NCBI RefSeq assembly: GCF_000092505.1 | Contig: NC_014136.1 | Location: 186,001-250,000, forward strand | DNA length: 64,000 nt | From: Leuconostoc kimchii IMSNU 11154 | Lineage (GTDB): Bacteria; Bacillota; Bacilli; Lactobacillales; Lactobacillaceae | Reading direction: 5' to 3' | The notes under the pieces: generated by a model | The model's input: only the letters and a program-made list of their open reading frames with translations | Database searches by the model: none | What the model was told of the DNA's origin: nothing | Position numbers and translations under genes: made by a program | In this document: piece after piece, positions 47,058 through 55,069 of the stretch | Numbering within the stretch: position 1 is the first letter of the stretch | How the letters are laid out: each line of letters begins with the position of its first letter

Positions 47058-49130
47058 CTAATTGCCACCAAACAATCCCTTTACAGTATGCCATACTTTA
47101 TTAGCGCCTGCCACTGCATGGTCCACACCATCAGAAATATTTGATCCAATATTGGACCAATCAAAGCCCTTATTTGTATCTGAATCATCGCGATTACTGT
47201 TAGGATTAGTCACAGTAAAATTCGTACCAGGTGTATTTGGTAATACCTGCTCTAATGATGTTTTGACGAGTGGACCCATCGTTGCCGTTAACCCAAGTGG
47301 TAAGCTATTATTTTCACTGTTTGAATCCAGACCCATCCATGTCGCTTGAACAACATCCTTTGTGTACGCAAGTGCCCAAGAATCCTTTGATGAATTTGTA
47401 TTTTCAGTGTTTGCTGGGTTTTCTGTTGTCCCTGTTTTACCTGCAATTGTATAGCCGACTGGTGCAGAACCTAATCCTGTCCCATTTGTATATGTGCCAA
47501 GCATCATTCGCGTCATATTATCAGCAACGCGCGAACTAATCACTCGCTTTTGTTTGGCTTTCGGTTTGCTAATTATCACTTTACCAGTCGCATCTACAAT
47601 TTTGGTAATGAAGTGCGAGTCACTCATCACACCATCATTAGCAAAGGCCGTGTAAGCCTGTGCCATTTGCATTGGCGAGACCCCAACTGTTAAACCACCT
47701 AATGCTATTGCAAGATTATTTTTATCCTTATCCGATAAGTCTAGACCAAATTTTTTTGCACTATTATACCCAGCATTAACACCAATTTTATTTAATAAAT
47801 AAACTGCAGGCACATTGTATGAATGTTCTAGCGCCTCATACATCGTGACATCGCCTGTCTCCACATTCGCTGCATTATGGACAGACCAACCATTCGTGCC
47901 AAATGTACGTGTCATATTTGGAAAAGAACTATCAATGCTGTAGCCTCGCTCTAACGCGGGTGCATAAACAACAATAGGCTTAATAGCTGATCCAGGTGAT
48001 AACTTTGACTGCGTTGCATAATTGAAACCACGGAATGTATGTGTTGCTTCGCGTCCGCCTACCAAAGCGCGAACGCCACCCGTTTTGGCATTTAAAACAA
48101 TACTTGCTGCTTGCGCATCGGTGTTGTAATTAAACATCGCATCATTATCAAAGTCATTTTGTAAATTCGTTTGATCTTGTTGATTTAACGTCGTATATAT
48201 TTTGTATCCACGGTTCATAACATCAGCTTCTGTTAAACCATAAGTATGAATAGCCTCATTAATCACTGAATCAAAATACCACGGATATTTATATTTATTG
48301 CTATTATCATAAGTGTCATTCAAAGTTATTGATGTCGCTTTTGCAACTTGAAGCTGCGATTGAGATAATTTTTTGTTTTCAACCATCGAATTTAACACAA
48401 CATTACGTCGATTGATTGCTGTTTGTGGATGATCAATTGGATTATATAGCGTAGGGCTCGGTAGCATCGCAGTTAATGTTGCTGCTTGTGACGTTGTCAG
48501 TTCACTGGCATGCACACCAAAATACTTTTGTGCAGCATCTTCCACGCCCCAAACACCATGACCAAACCATGCATTATTCAGATACATCGTTAGAATTTCA
48601 TTTTTTGTATAATCTTGCTCAACTTGCATTGACAAGAAAATTTCTTTGGCTTTACGCGTTATCGTTTGTTCTTGCGTAAGATAAGCGTTTTTGACAAGCT
48701 GCTGTGTCAGAGTTGATCCACCACCAGCAATCGCCGATGACCCTAATAATTTATTACGTACATTAAGCGCTGCCGCTCGAACGATACCTTTAACCGAAAA
48801 ACCGTATTCATGATAAAAATTACGATCCTCACTAGAAATAACGGCGTCGCGCATGTTTTGAGAAATACGATTATATTTAACGTAGGTTCCTTTTTGAGAA
48901 TATAATTCTCCAGCCGCAGCACCAGAATCATCGTAAACTGTCGCAGTTTGGGCTAGTGTCGCTTGTAAATTTTTGACATGAGCTGTTTTAGCAACAATTA
49001 CCAAGTAAACACTCATAGTTAAAAAAAATGCCAAGAAAATAACAAGTAACAGTCTACCAAACTGCCATCGCTTGGCGAAAGGTCGAAATTTTTCTTGTAT
49101 ATTTTTAATGATATTTCTTAACCATCTCAT
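47058..49130 (-). CDS. Class A penicillin-binding protein
   Basis: 690-aa bifunctional glycosyltransferase/transpeptidase building peptidoglycan outside the membrane. One N-terminal membrane helix (~26-46). The GT51 domain has Glu101 in SSEDRNFYHEYG and GGSTLTQQLVKN. The transpeptidase has Ser381-x-x-Lys384 (SAIK), SYN at 437-439 and KTG at 565-567. The C-terminus (~620-690) is low-complexity Asn/Asp/Ser-rich. PBP1A/2A type; exact paralogue not assignable. Weak AGG before the ATG; argR ends 3 nt upstream. Confidence 0.93.
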   Translation of the reverse strand: MRWLRNIIKNIQEKFRPFAKRWQFGRLLLVIFLAFFLTMSVYLVIVAKTAHVKNLQATLAQTATVYDDSGAAAGELYSQKGTYVKYNRISQNMRDAVISSEDRNFYHEYGFSVKGIVRAAALNVRNKLLGSSAIAGGGSTLTQQLVKNAYLTQEQTITRKAKEIFLSMQVEQDYTKNEILTMYLNNAWFGHGVWGVEDAAQKYFGVHASELTTSQAATLTAMLPSPTLYNPIDHPQTAINRRNVVLNSMVENKKLSQSQLQVAKATSITLNDTYDNSNKYKYPWYFDSVINEAIHTYGLTEADVMNRGYKIYTTLNQQDQTNLQNDFDNDAMFNYNTDAQAASIVLNAKTGGVRALVGGREATHTFRGFNYATQSKLSPGSAIKPIVVYAPALERGYSIDSSFPNMTRTFGTNGWSVHNAANVETGDVTMYEALEHSYNVPAVYLLNKIGVNAGYNSAKKFGLDLSDKDKNNLAIALGGLTVGVSPMQMAQAYTAFANDGVMSDSHFITKIVDATGKVIISKPKAKQKRVISSRVADNMTRMMLGTYTNGTGLGSAPVGYTIAGKTGTTENPANTENTNSSKDSWALAYTKDVVQATWMGLDSNSENNSLPLGLTATMGPLVKTSLEQVLPNTPGTNFTVTNPNSNRDDSDTNKGFDWSNIGSNISDGVDHAVAGANKVWHTVKGLFGGN

Positions 49131-49133
49131 AAA

Positions 49134-49604
49134 TTAACCTATCAATGCAGACCAACGCGCGGTTAGCACTTCTGCACTTGCTTCATCTGGACTTGTCACA
49201 TAAATTGTATCAAATCCTGCTAACGTAGCGATGACCTCCGGTAAATTAGCATCATCAATAATGCCGGCAACTGCATTACCGCTTGAATCAGTCGTTTTAA
49301 TAATTGTCATAAATTGTACGCGACGTACAAAGACAGCATATTCCGAAATGGCTGCATCAACAGCATTTTCAGTCACAACAACTTCAGGCACTTCTCCCTG
49401 ATCCTGTAATTGTTGGTAACGCAAATCACCATTAACATCTTTAATACGCACAACACCAAGTGAACGAATATCACGTGAAACTGTTGTTTGTGTCGTTTCA
49501 ACCTGCTTTTTTAAAAGCTCAACCAGTAACTCTTCTTGGCTAAGAATTGGTTTGTTTTGAATAATGTCAAGAATTAATTCTTGACGTTGTTGTTTTGAAA
49601 TCAT
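49134..49604 (-). CDS. argR: Arginine repressor ArgR
   Basis: 156-aa ArgR/AhrC family regulator. The N-terminal winged helix has QTTVSRDIRSLGVVRIK (motif TTVSRDI), and the C-terminal hexamerisation domain has GNAVAGIIDD, where the Asp pair contacts arginine. It lies 65 nt downstream of argS, linking arginyl-tRNA supply and arginine regulation. AGGAG precedes the ATG. Confidence 0.95.
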   Translation of the reverse strand: MISKQQRQELILDIIQNKPILSQEELLVELLKKQVETTQTTVSRDIRSLGVVRIKDVNGDLRYQQLQDQGEVPEVVVTENAVDAAISEYAVFVRRVQFMTIIKTTDSSGNAVAGIIDDANLPEVIATLAGFDTIYVTSPDEASAEVLTARWSALIG

Positions 49605-49669
49605 CTGTTTCTCCTAAATGAGAATGAACTACAACATATCATGTTGACCTGTGTTGCTTTTATTCAAAC

Positions 49670-51361
49670 CTACATTTCCTCTGGTGATTTAACACCTAAC
49701 AAACGTAAGCTCTCTGACAAAACGATTGTAACGGACTCGACTAATGCCAGCCTAGCATTTAATTGGGCATCATCTGCTAAGATTTTTGAATTAGCATAAT
49801 ACTTATTAAATGTTCGTGCTAATGTTAACGCATACTTGGCAATGATACTTGCCTCTCGTTGTTGCCAAGCACGTTGAACGGCTGTTGGGAAGGCATTGAG
49901 TGTTGTGATAATATCCCAAGTATCAGCGTCATTTAAGTTCAGATCATCCCCAATTTTAGTGACATCAGCTTTACGCAAAATAGACTTTGCACGCGCATTC
50001 GTATACTGAACATAGGGGCCAGTATCCCCTTCAAAACGGACAACTTCTTCTAAATTAAAATCAAAATTATTTGTTCGATCATTCATCAAATCATGGAACA
50101 CAACCGCTCCAGCACCAACTTGTTCGGCTACGACTTCTTTATTTTTTAATGCAGGGTTTTTTTCTTGAATTTGTTTTAGAGCTAAATCATGCGCATCATC
50201 TAACACGTCTTTTAACAAGACAACATCACCTTTACGCGTTGACATTTTCTTACCGTTAAAGGTAATTAATCCAAATGAAATATGTTCAACATCGTCAGCC
50301 CAATCAAATCCCATAAGTGACAATACTGCTTTCATTTGCACAAAATGCTCACGTTGTTCGCCACCAACCACATACAATGATTTAGCAAAACGATAAGTCT
50401 CTTTACGGTATACTGCTGCCGCCAAATCACGTGTCATGTACAAAGTTGCGCCGTCAGAACGCTTTATCATAGCAGGCGTCAAGTTGTCATTAATCGAAGA
50501 TAAGTCAACAATCTGTGCACCTTGTGATTTAACCAAAAGTTTTTTGTCTGATAACATATCAACAACTTTATCCATTTTATCATTATAAAATGCTTCACCG
50601 TTGAAAGAATCGAATTCAATGTCTAAACGATCATAAATGGCAGTGAACTCTTTTAATGATTCAGCACGAAACCATTGCCATAGTTTGTGCGCTTCTTGGT
50701 CACCATTTTCTAATTTTTTAAACCAAGCGCGTCCCTCATCATTTAGACTGTCATCATCCTGAGCTTTTTCGTGAAATTCAACGTAGTAACGTAACAGCGT
50801 CGCAATGGGGTCGGCTTTCACCTCTGCTTCGTTTCCCCATGTTTTATAAGCATAAATCAACTTACCAAATTGCGTGCCCCAATCACCCAAATGATTGATT
50901 TTTACAGGAACATAGCCATTTTTTGCTGTAATATTTGCCAACGCATTCCCGATGACAGTTGACCGTAAATGTCCCATTGACATTGGCTTAGCAATGTTAG
51001 GTGATGACATATCAATTGTCACATTAGCACCGTTACCTGTCGTATGACTGCCAAAATTAGCTTGTTCAGTCAGAATTTTCTCTAATGTATGCCGTGAAGT
51101 GACCTGTTTATCTAAGAAAAAGTTGATATATGGTCCGGTTGCAACGACCTTTTCAAAACCTTCTTGATCAATTTCAGTCACTAGTGCCGCCGCAATTTGT
51201 TGTGGCGCTTGATGCCGTGTTTTTGCTAACGTAAAAGTTGGGAAAGCAACATCACCCAGATCAGTGGATTTTGGTGCTTCTAATTTCTCAGAAATTTGTT
51301 CTAAGGTGAAATCCGGTAATACTTTTTGTAGCGCTGAAACAACTCGTTTGTTTTCTAACAT
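49670..51361 (-). CDS. argS: Arginyl-tRNA synthetase
   Basis: 563-aa class I synthetase. SPNIAKPMSMGHLRST carries the HIGH-like motif, GKKMSTRKGDVV the KMSKS-like loop, and YVQYTNARAKSILRK the C-terminal anticodon domain. The N-terminal Add-1 domain is present. Expressed through the T-box at 51408-51571. Confidence 0.96.
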   Translation of the reverse strand: MLENKRVVSALQKVLPDFTLEQISEKLEAPKSTDLGDVAFPTFTLAKTRHQAPQQIAAALVTEIDQEGFEKVVATGPYINFFLDKQVTSRHTLEKILTEQANFGSHTTGNGANVTIDMSSPNIAKPMSMGHLRSTVIGNALANITAKNGYVPVKINHLGDWGTQFGKLIYAYKTWGNEAEVKADPIATLLRYYVEFHEKAQDDDSLNDEGRAWFKKLENGDQEAHKLWQWFRAESLKEFTAIYDRLDIEFDSFNGEAFYNDKMDKVVDMLSDKKLLVKSQGAQIVDLSSINDNLTPAMIKRSDGATLYMTRDLAAAVYRKETYRFAKSLYVVGGEQREHFVQMKAVLSLMGFDWADDVEHISFGLITFNGKKMSTRKGDVVLLKDVLDDAHDLALKQIQEKNPALKNKEVVAEQVGAGAVVFHDLMNDRTNNFDFNLEEVVRFEGDTGPYVQYTNARAKSILRKADVTKIGDDLNLNDADTWDIITTLNAFPTAVQRAWQQREASIIAKYALTLARTFNKYYANSKILADDAQLNARLALVESVTIVLSESLRLLGVKSPEEM

Positions 51362-51407
51362 CTTCTTTATTCCTTTTTTCTATTATACCGTATTTGGTTC
51401 ATTAAAT

Positions 51408-51571
51408 AAAAAACACGCCTCTTGTCAAAAATAACAAGGGACGAGTTCTTTACCCGCGGTACCACTCTAATAGCTTTCGCCACTCAATAATATAAAATTA
51501 ACTTAGTATACGCGATGTGTTATCTATGGCCTGACTTCCACCCTCTCAGACTCGCTAAACAAAGATTTTAT
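51408..51571 (-). ncRNA. Arginine T-box leader, compact, overlapping the end of the DUF2187 gene region
   Basis: T-box core AGAGTGGTACCGCGG (51454-51468); bulge UGGU matches a tRNA with discriminator A73, fitting tRNA-Arg. Stem III has a GAAA tetraloop. Stem I (base ATAAAAT/ATTTTAT) starts right after the DUF2187 stop and spans only ~80 nt. CGC/CGU triplets on its 3' side are the specifier candidates. The terminator has arms CTTGT/ACAAG plus GC pairs, then TTTTTT (51408-51413). No separate promoter is evident, so it may be read from the DUF2187 gene. Confidence 0.85.
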
Positions 51572-51838
51572 TTACTCTTCTACATCAGCTTTCTTTTCAG
51601 GCGCTGGTGCATGCTTAATGACCTCAATTTCATCCATTCTTACAACAGCACGATGATTCATTTCATTCACTGTTGGTTGATCAGAAGGATCATTTTCTGT
51701 AATTTCAACTAATAACGCATTTTCATATATTTTTTCCACTTGTCCAGTAAATGGTTTTTCTAAATTACCATAAGCTGGTGCAAGTAAGACATCACCAATA
51801 TTAAACTTTGAGGCCTTGCTTTCTTCTTCGTCTGCCAT
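51572..51838 (-). CDS. DUF2187 (YkvS-like) family protein
   Basis: 88-aa protein. KFNIGDVLLAPAYGN then FTGQVEKIYENALLVEI match the DUF2187 SH3-like barrel (GxVEKIYENSVLV). N- and C-termini are charged and probably disordered. Function unknown. There is no Shine-Dalgarno close to ATG 51838; the nearest AGGAGG is at 51947-51952. It precedes the argS T-box directly. Confidence 0.82.
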   Translation of the reverse strand: MADEEESKASKFNIGDVLLAPAYGNLEKPFTGQVEKIYENALLVEITENDPSDQPTVNEMNHRAVVRMDEIEVIKHAPAPEKKADVEE

Positions 51839-51939
51839 TTTTTCAGCGTGTTAAGTTTTTAAACCCACAATCTAAGTTAAGCATGCTAATTGCAATTAGT
51901 TCAAACATAAAACTATCAACTCAGTCAGGCAAACATTAA

Positions 51940-51964
51940 CACATTTCCTCCTGTAAAGAATGTG
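51940..51964 (-). promoter_or_regulatory. Hairpin presenting an isolated Shine-Dalgarno between coaBC and the DUF2187 gene
   Basis: CACATT/AATGTG arms hold AGGAGG in the loop. Ten bases later comes a mini-ORF ATG-TTT-GCC-TGA (51936-51925). The gap (51839-51993) also has a 14-bp palindrome CTAATTGCAATTAG (51886-51899). No larger gene is present. Confidence 0.3.
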
Positions 51965-51993
51965 TAATACCATATTCTATCACAATTAGCGTA

Positions 51994-53190
51994 CTATTTC
52001 AATGCACTAATACGTTTTATAATATCACGTGCTATTTCTATTTTAGAAGCTTTACCCAACGCCTCTGGTTCATGATCTGGCATAAGAATGGTAACAGCAT
52101 TATTATCTGAAGAAAATCCACTATCTGCTTGACCCACATCGTTGACCACTAACATATCAGCATGCTTTTTAGCTAATTTATCTTGGCCGTAGGTCACAAT
52201 ATTTTGTGTTTCAGCTGCAAAACCGACTACAATTTGTTGCTCAGTTTTGTCATACCCAACAGCCTTCAAAATATCTGGATTTTGCGTAAGTTCAAGAATC
52301 AAACCCGTATCTGACTGTTTTTTAATTTTGTGTTCAGCCAAATGCGCCGCTTTAAAATCAGAAACTGCTGCTGCACCAATAAAAATATCCATGTCAGGAA
52401 ATAGACGGCGTGTTTCTTTATACATATCTTGGGTCGAATCAACTTGTATCTTTTTTACGCCAAAAATATCACCACGATCAACTGTTGTAATCAGGAAGAC
52501 ATGTGCACCATTTTCTACCGCCGCCTGCGCCAAAGCGTAGCCCATTTTACCACTGGATCGATTTGTTAAATATCTAACAGGGTCAAGTGCTTCACGTGTT
52601 CCTCCGGCGGTAATCAGGACTTTCTTTCCTACGAGCTGTCCTGATTTTGCGCGCAATCGAATAGTTGCTTGTTGTAAAATATCACTTGGTTCTGGTAATC
52701 TTCCCTTTGCTTCATAACCTTCGGCCAAAAAGCCAGTTACTGGTGAAATGACTAACCAGCCATCTGCTGATAAAATGTCCATATTACGCACTACTGCTGC
52801 ATTGCGCAACATCACATCGTTCATTGCTGGTGCGATGATTTTATCAGCAGATGATGCCATAATGGTGGCAGTGACTGCATCATCTGCCAAACCTTGTGCA
52901 ATTTTTCCAATTAAATTAGCTGTTGCTGGCACAACAAAAATAAGGTCTGCCCACTTAGCCCATTCAATATGAATAACCTCTGCCGACTGGTCAGCGGAAA
53001 ATAAATCTGTTAACACCTCATGCCCTGATAAAATAGCTAAAGTCTTGCTAGTAATAAATTCTTGTGCTGATCTTGTCATACCAACACGCACTTGTGCGCC
53101 TGATTTGACTAGTAGTCTGATTAAAGTAGCAGTTTTATAGGCCGCTACACTACCCGAAACCATCACTAAAACATTTTTCCCTTTATACAT
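51994..53190 (-). CDS. coaBC: Bifunctional phosphopantothenoylcysteine decarboxylase / phosphopantothenate-cysteine ligase
   Basis: 398-aa Dfp-type protein of coenzyme A synthesis. The FMN-dependent CoaC half has His74 (IHIEWAKWADL), PATANLIGKIAQG and PAMN (121-124). The substrate flap reads GFLAEGYEAKGR, where the usual LACG Cys is Glu157. The CoaB half (~185-398) has KVLITAGGTREALDPVR and TNRSSGKMG. GTGAGG precedes the ATG. Loss of the flap Cys may affect the decarboxylase step or be normal for the lineage. Confidence 0.9.
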   Translation of the reverse strand: MYKGKNVLVMVSGSVAAYKTATLIRLLVKSGAQVRVGMTRSAQEFITSKTLAILSGHEVLTDLFSADQSAEVIHIEWAKWADLIFVVPATANLIGKIAQGLADDAVTATIMASSADKIIAPAMNDVMLRNAAVVRNMDILSADGWLVISPVTGFLAEGYEAKGRLPEPSDILQQATIRLRAKSGQLVGKKVLITAGGTREALDPVRYLTNRSSGKMGYALAQAAVENGAHVFLITTVDRGDIFGVKKIQVDSTQDMYKETRRLFPDMDIFIGAAAVSDFKAAHLAEHKIKKQSDTGLILELTQNPDILKAVGYDKTEQQIVVGFAAETQNIVTYGQDKLAKKHADMLVVNDVGQADSGFSSDNNAVTILMPDHEPEALGKASKIEIARDIIKRISALK

Positions 53191-53214
53191 TATGCCTCAC
53201 AATTCATCACCTAT

Positions 53215-53715
53215 TTAGTTGACACTGGTTGCTGCACCTGCACGCCTTTGTGACTTAATATAATCGATTGCAATGACGAGCGCGACGACAGTTGTTGTCA
53301 TCGACTCCTCTATCACGGTGATATCATATGTACTTGTCATTTTCAACCATCGTTGGTCCACACGACCAATAACCTGTTCATCTTTTAGAATGGCAAAATT
53401 CATATCCAAAATATTCCCATCAACTGTTATCCCTAATCCATCAATGTGATATTTTGGCCTAAAAAAAGTAAGTTGCTTTTTTATCACAATTTCTTCTGGC
53501 AAATCATCAACCGTCAAATAGAATTGTGGCAAAATAGTCCACAATTTATGCGTTAAGCGCGCGACACCTTTTTTGTGTCCATCAAAAACATCAAAATATT
53601 TTGGTACTTTAAGCCAACTACCAACAACTGAATAAGCACTATTGCCATATTCATCTGTGACTTCAAACACACCTTTTAATGAAAATAGTTTCTGTTTCAT
53701 TAAAAAATGTGTCAT
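53215..53715 (-). CDS. LURP-one-related (LOR/tubby-like) protein
   Basis: 166-aa protein with the LOR fold pattern: KQKLFSLKGVFEVTDEYGN opening (beta strands), then DVFDGHKKGVARLTHKLW, FRPKYHIDGLGITVDGN and DQRWLKMTSTYDI. Related to YxjI and plant LURP1; the barrel resembles phospholipid scramblases. Its ATG overlaps the SPFH stop (TAATG), so the two are coupled. Function unknown. Confidence 0.82.
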   Translation of the reverse strand: MTHFLMKQKLFSLKGVFEVTDEYGNSAYSVVGSWLKVPKYFDVFDGHKKGVARLTHKLWTILPQFYLTVDDLPEEIVIKKQLTFFRPKYHIDGLGITVDGNILDMNFAILKDEQVIGRVDQRWLKMTSTYDITVIEESMTTTVVALVIAIDYIKSQRRAGAATSVN

Positions 53716-54530
53716 TATTTTAGACCCTTTTCAAGTAATTTGCCGGCAATGGGTAATTGACCCAACTGATCAATATGCTTACTATCAACAACAACTAAAT
53801 TAGCTGAAGACTCAGACAGCGTCGTAAAAGCATTAATTGATTGGTTTTGAAAATACTTATCATCAGCGCCCGCCAGCCCTGCTTGCACCGTGTCAATTCG
53901 GTACCGTTCCGCATCAGCTCTTGTTTGCGTTGCATTGGCTTCAGCCTTAGCAGTTGCCATTAACGCGTCGTTTGTTGCTTTAGTTGTTAACTCAATCGAA
54001 CGTGCTTGACCTTCTGCTTTTGCAATTGTAGCCACGCGTTCACGATCCGCTGTTAGTTGTTTGTCCATCGCTTCTTGAATAGACGTTGATGGTCTCAGTT
54101 CATCAATATTAATACGATCGACATTAATACCATATGTATTTGTCAAATCACCAATAGCATCAGCCAACTGGACATTTATTTTTGTCGTTGATCCCAATGC
54201 CTCATTTAACTCCATACGACCAATAATATCTCTTAAATGACCTCGCACTAATTGCGCCATCGATTCAACAGAATCCGTATTTTCATACATGTATTTCATC
54301 GCATCGGTTACATGATAGTTTAACGTCACACTCGCTTTAATATCAGCATTGTCAGCCGTGATGACCGAATAATCAGGTAATCGTAGTGGCCGCATAGCTA
54401 AACTGACATTACGTATTGTTTGGAAAAATGGTATATAGAAATGTAGTCCTGCCTCTTTTCGACGACTATATTTTCCCAATGTTTCAACTAATCCCGCATT
54501 ATTTTGTGGCACGATTCTAAAAAATAGCAT
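53715..54530 (-). CDS. SPFH/Band 7 family protein
   Basis: 271-aa stomatin/prohibitin-like protein. AGLHFYIPFFQTIRNVSL and TADNADIKASVTLNYHV are the SPFH core, followed by an Ala/Glu-rich coiled coil (~165-225) and a C-terminal segment. A hydrophobic N-terminal anchor is nearly absent, unlike most family members. ATG 54530 has GAGGGAG 6 nt upstream. Such proteins scaffold membrane microdomains; the partner here may be the LOR protein. Confidence 0.85.
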   Translation of the reverse strand: MLFFRIVPQNNAGLVETLGKYSRRKEAGLHFYIPFFQTIRNVSLAMRPLRLPDYSVITADNADIKASVTLNYHVTDAMKYMYENTDSVESMAQLVRGHLRDIIGRMELNEALGSTTKINVQLADAIGDLTNTYGINVDRINIDELRPSTSIQEAMDKQLTADRERVATIAKAEGQARSIELTTKATNDALMATAKAEANATQTRADAERYRIDTVQAGLAGADDKYFQNQSINAFTTLSESSANLVVVDSKHIDQLGQLPIAGKLLEKGLK

Positions 54531-54573
54531 GTCATTCTCCCTCATTAACAGCCTGTTAAGCCAGATACATGGT

Positions 54574-54924
54574 TTACTTTAGTTCCCTTAACGTTAAAAT
54601 ATTGCCATTTGCTTCTATGACAACATATTGTGCTGCTATGTTAGCCACCGTCGCATTGTCAATTAAATAGCGATAATAAATACCAGAAATTTTGACCAAT
54701 CGACTGGTTAAGTCAAAATTCTCACCTGATATGACTTGACCAACAAATTGCCGGTCCTCAAATGTTTTTGGTTGTAATCCCTCCTCTAGTAATTTTGTTA
54801 AATAATTATTCAGTGAACGTCCCTCCATATCGGCATGTTCGACCAGTGCCTCATGTAATTTAGGATCAATCCTTAAAGGAATTTTGCCAGACTTTTTATG
54901 TAATTCAGTCATTTCTTTCTTCAT
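54574..54924 (-). CDS. Ribbon-helix-helix protein (HicB C-terminal/Arc-like)
   Basis: 116-aa protein. Residues ~13-50 (IPLRIDPKLHEALVEHA, RSLNNYLTKLLEEG) are a ribbon-helix-helix of the HicB antitoxin type. The remaining ~65 residues are unfamiliar and include GENFDLTSRLVKISGIYY. There is no HicA toxin beside it; the next genes are SPFH and LOR, suggesting it regulates them. A 10-bp palindrome lies just upstream. Confidence 0.78.
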   Translation of the reverse strand: MKKEMTELHKKSGKIPLRIDPKLHEALVEHADMEGRSLNNYLTKLLEEGLQPKTFEDRQFVGQVISGENFDLTSRLVKISGIYYRYLIDNATVANIAAQYVVIEANGNILTLRELK

Positions 54925-54930
54925 ATCTTA

Positions 54931-54940
54931 ATGATATCAT
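54931..54940. promoter_or_regulatory. Palindrome upstream of the ribbon-helix-helix gene
   Basis: ATGATATCAT, perfect, 6 bp before the start. Possible autoregulatory operator. Confidence 0.3.
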
Positions 54941-55069
54941 GTTTTCATCAATTTGTCCGTCATATCCAAGATAACAAATTTCGTTGCAAATACTAAAAAG
55001 ATGCCACTTGCCATAAATTAAACTTAACGGACTCGGAATCTCACTATTTTGTTAAATTGATATAACTGT

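Noticed and set aside
54574..54924. HicB-like gene as part of a HicAB toxin-antitoxin pair
   Set aside because: No HicA-like ORF is adjacent on either strand.
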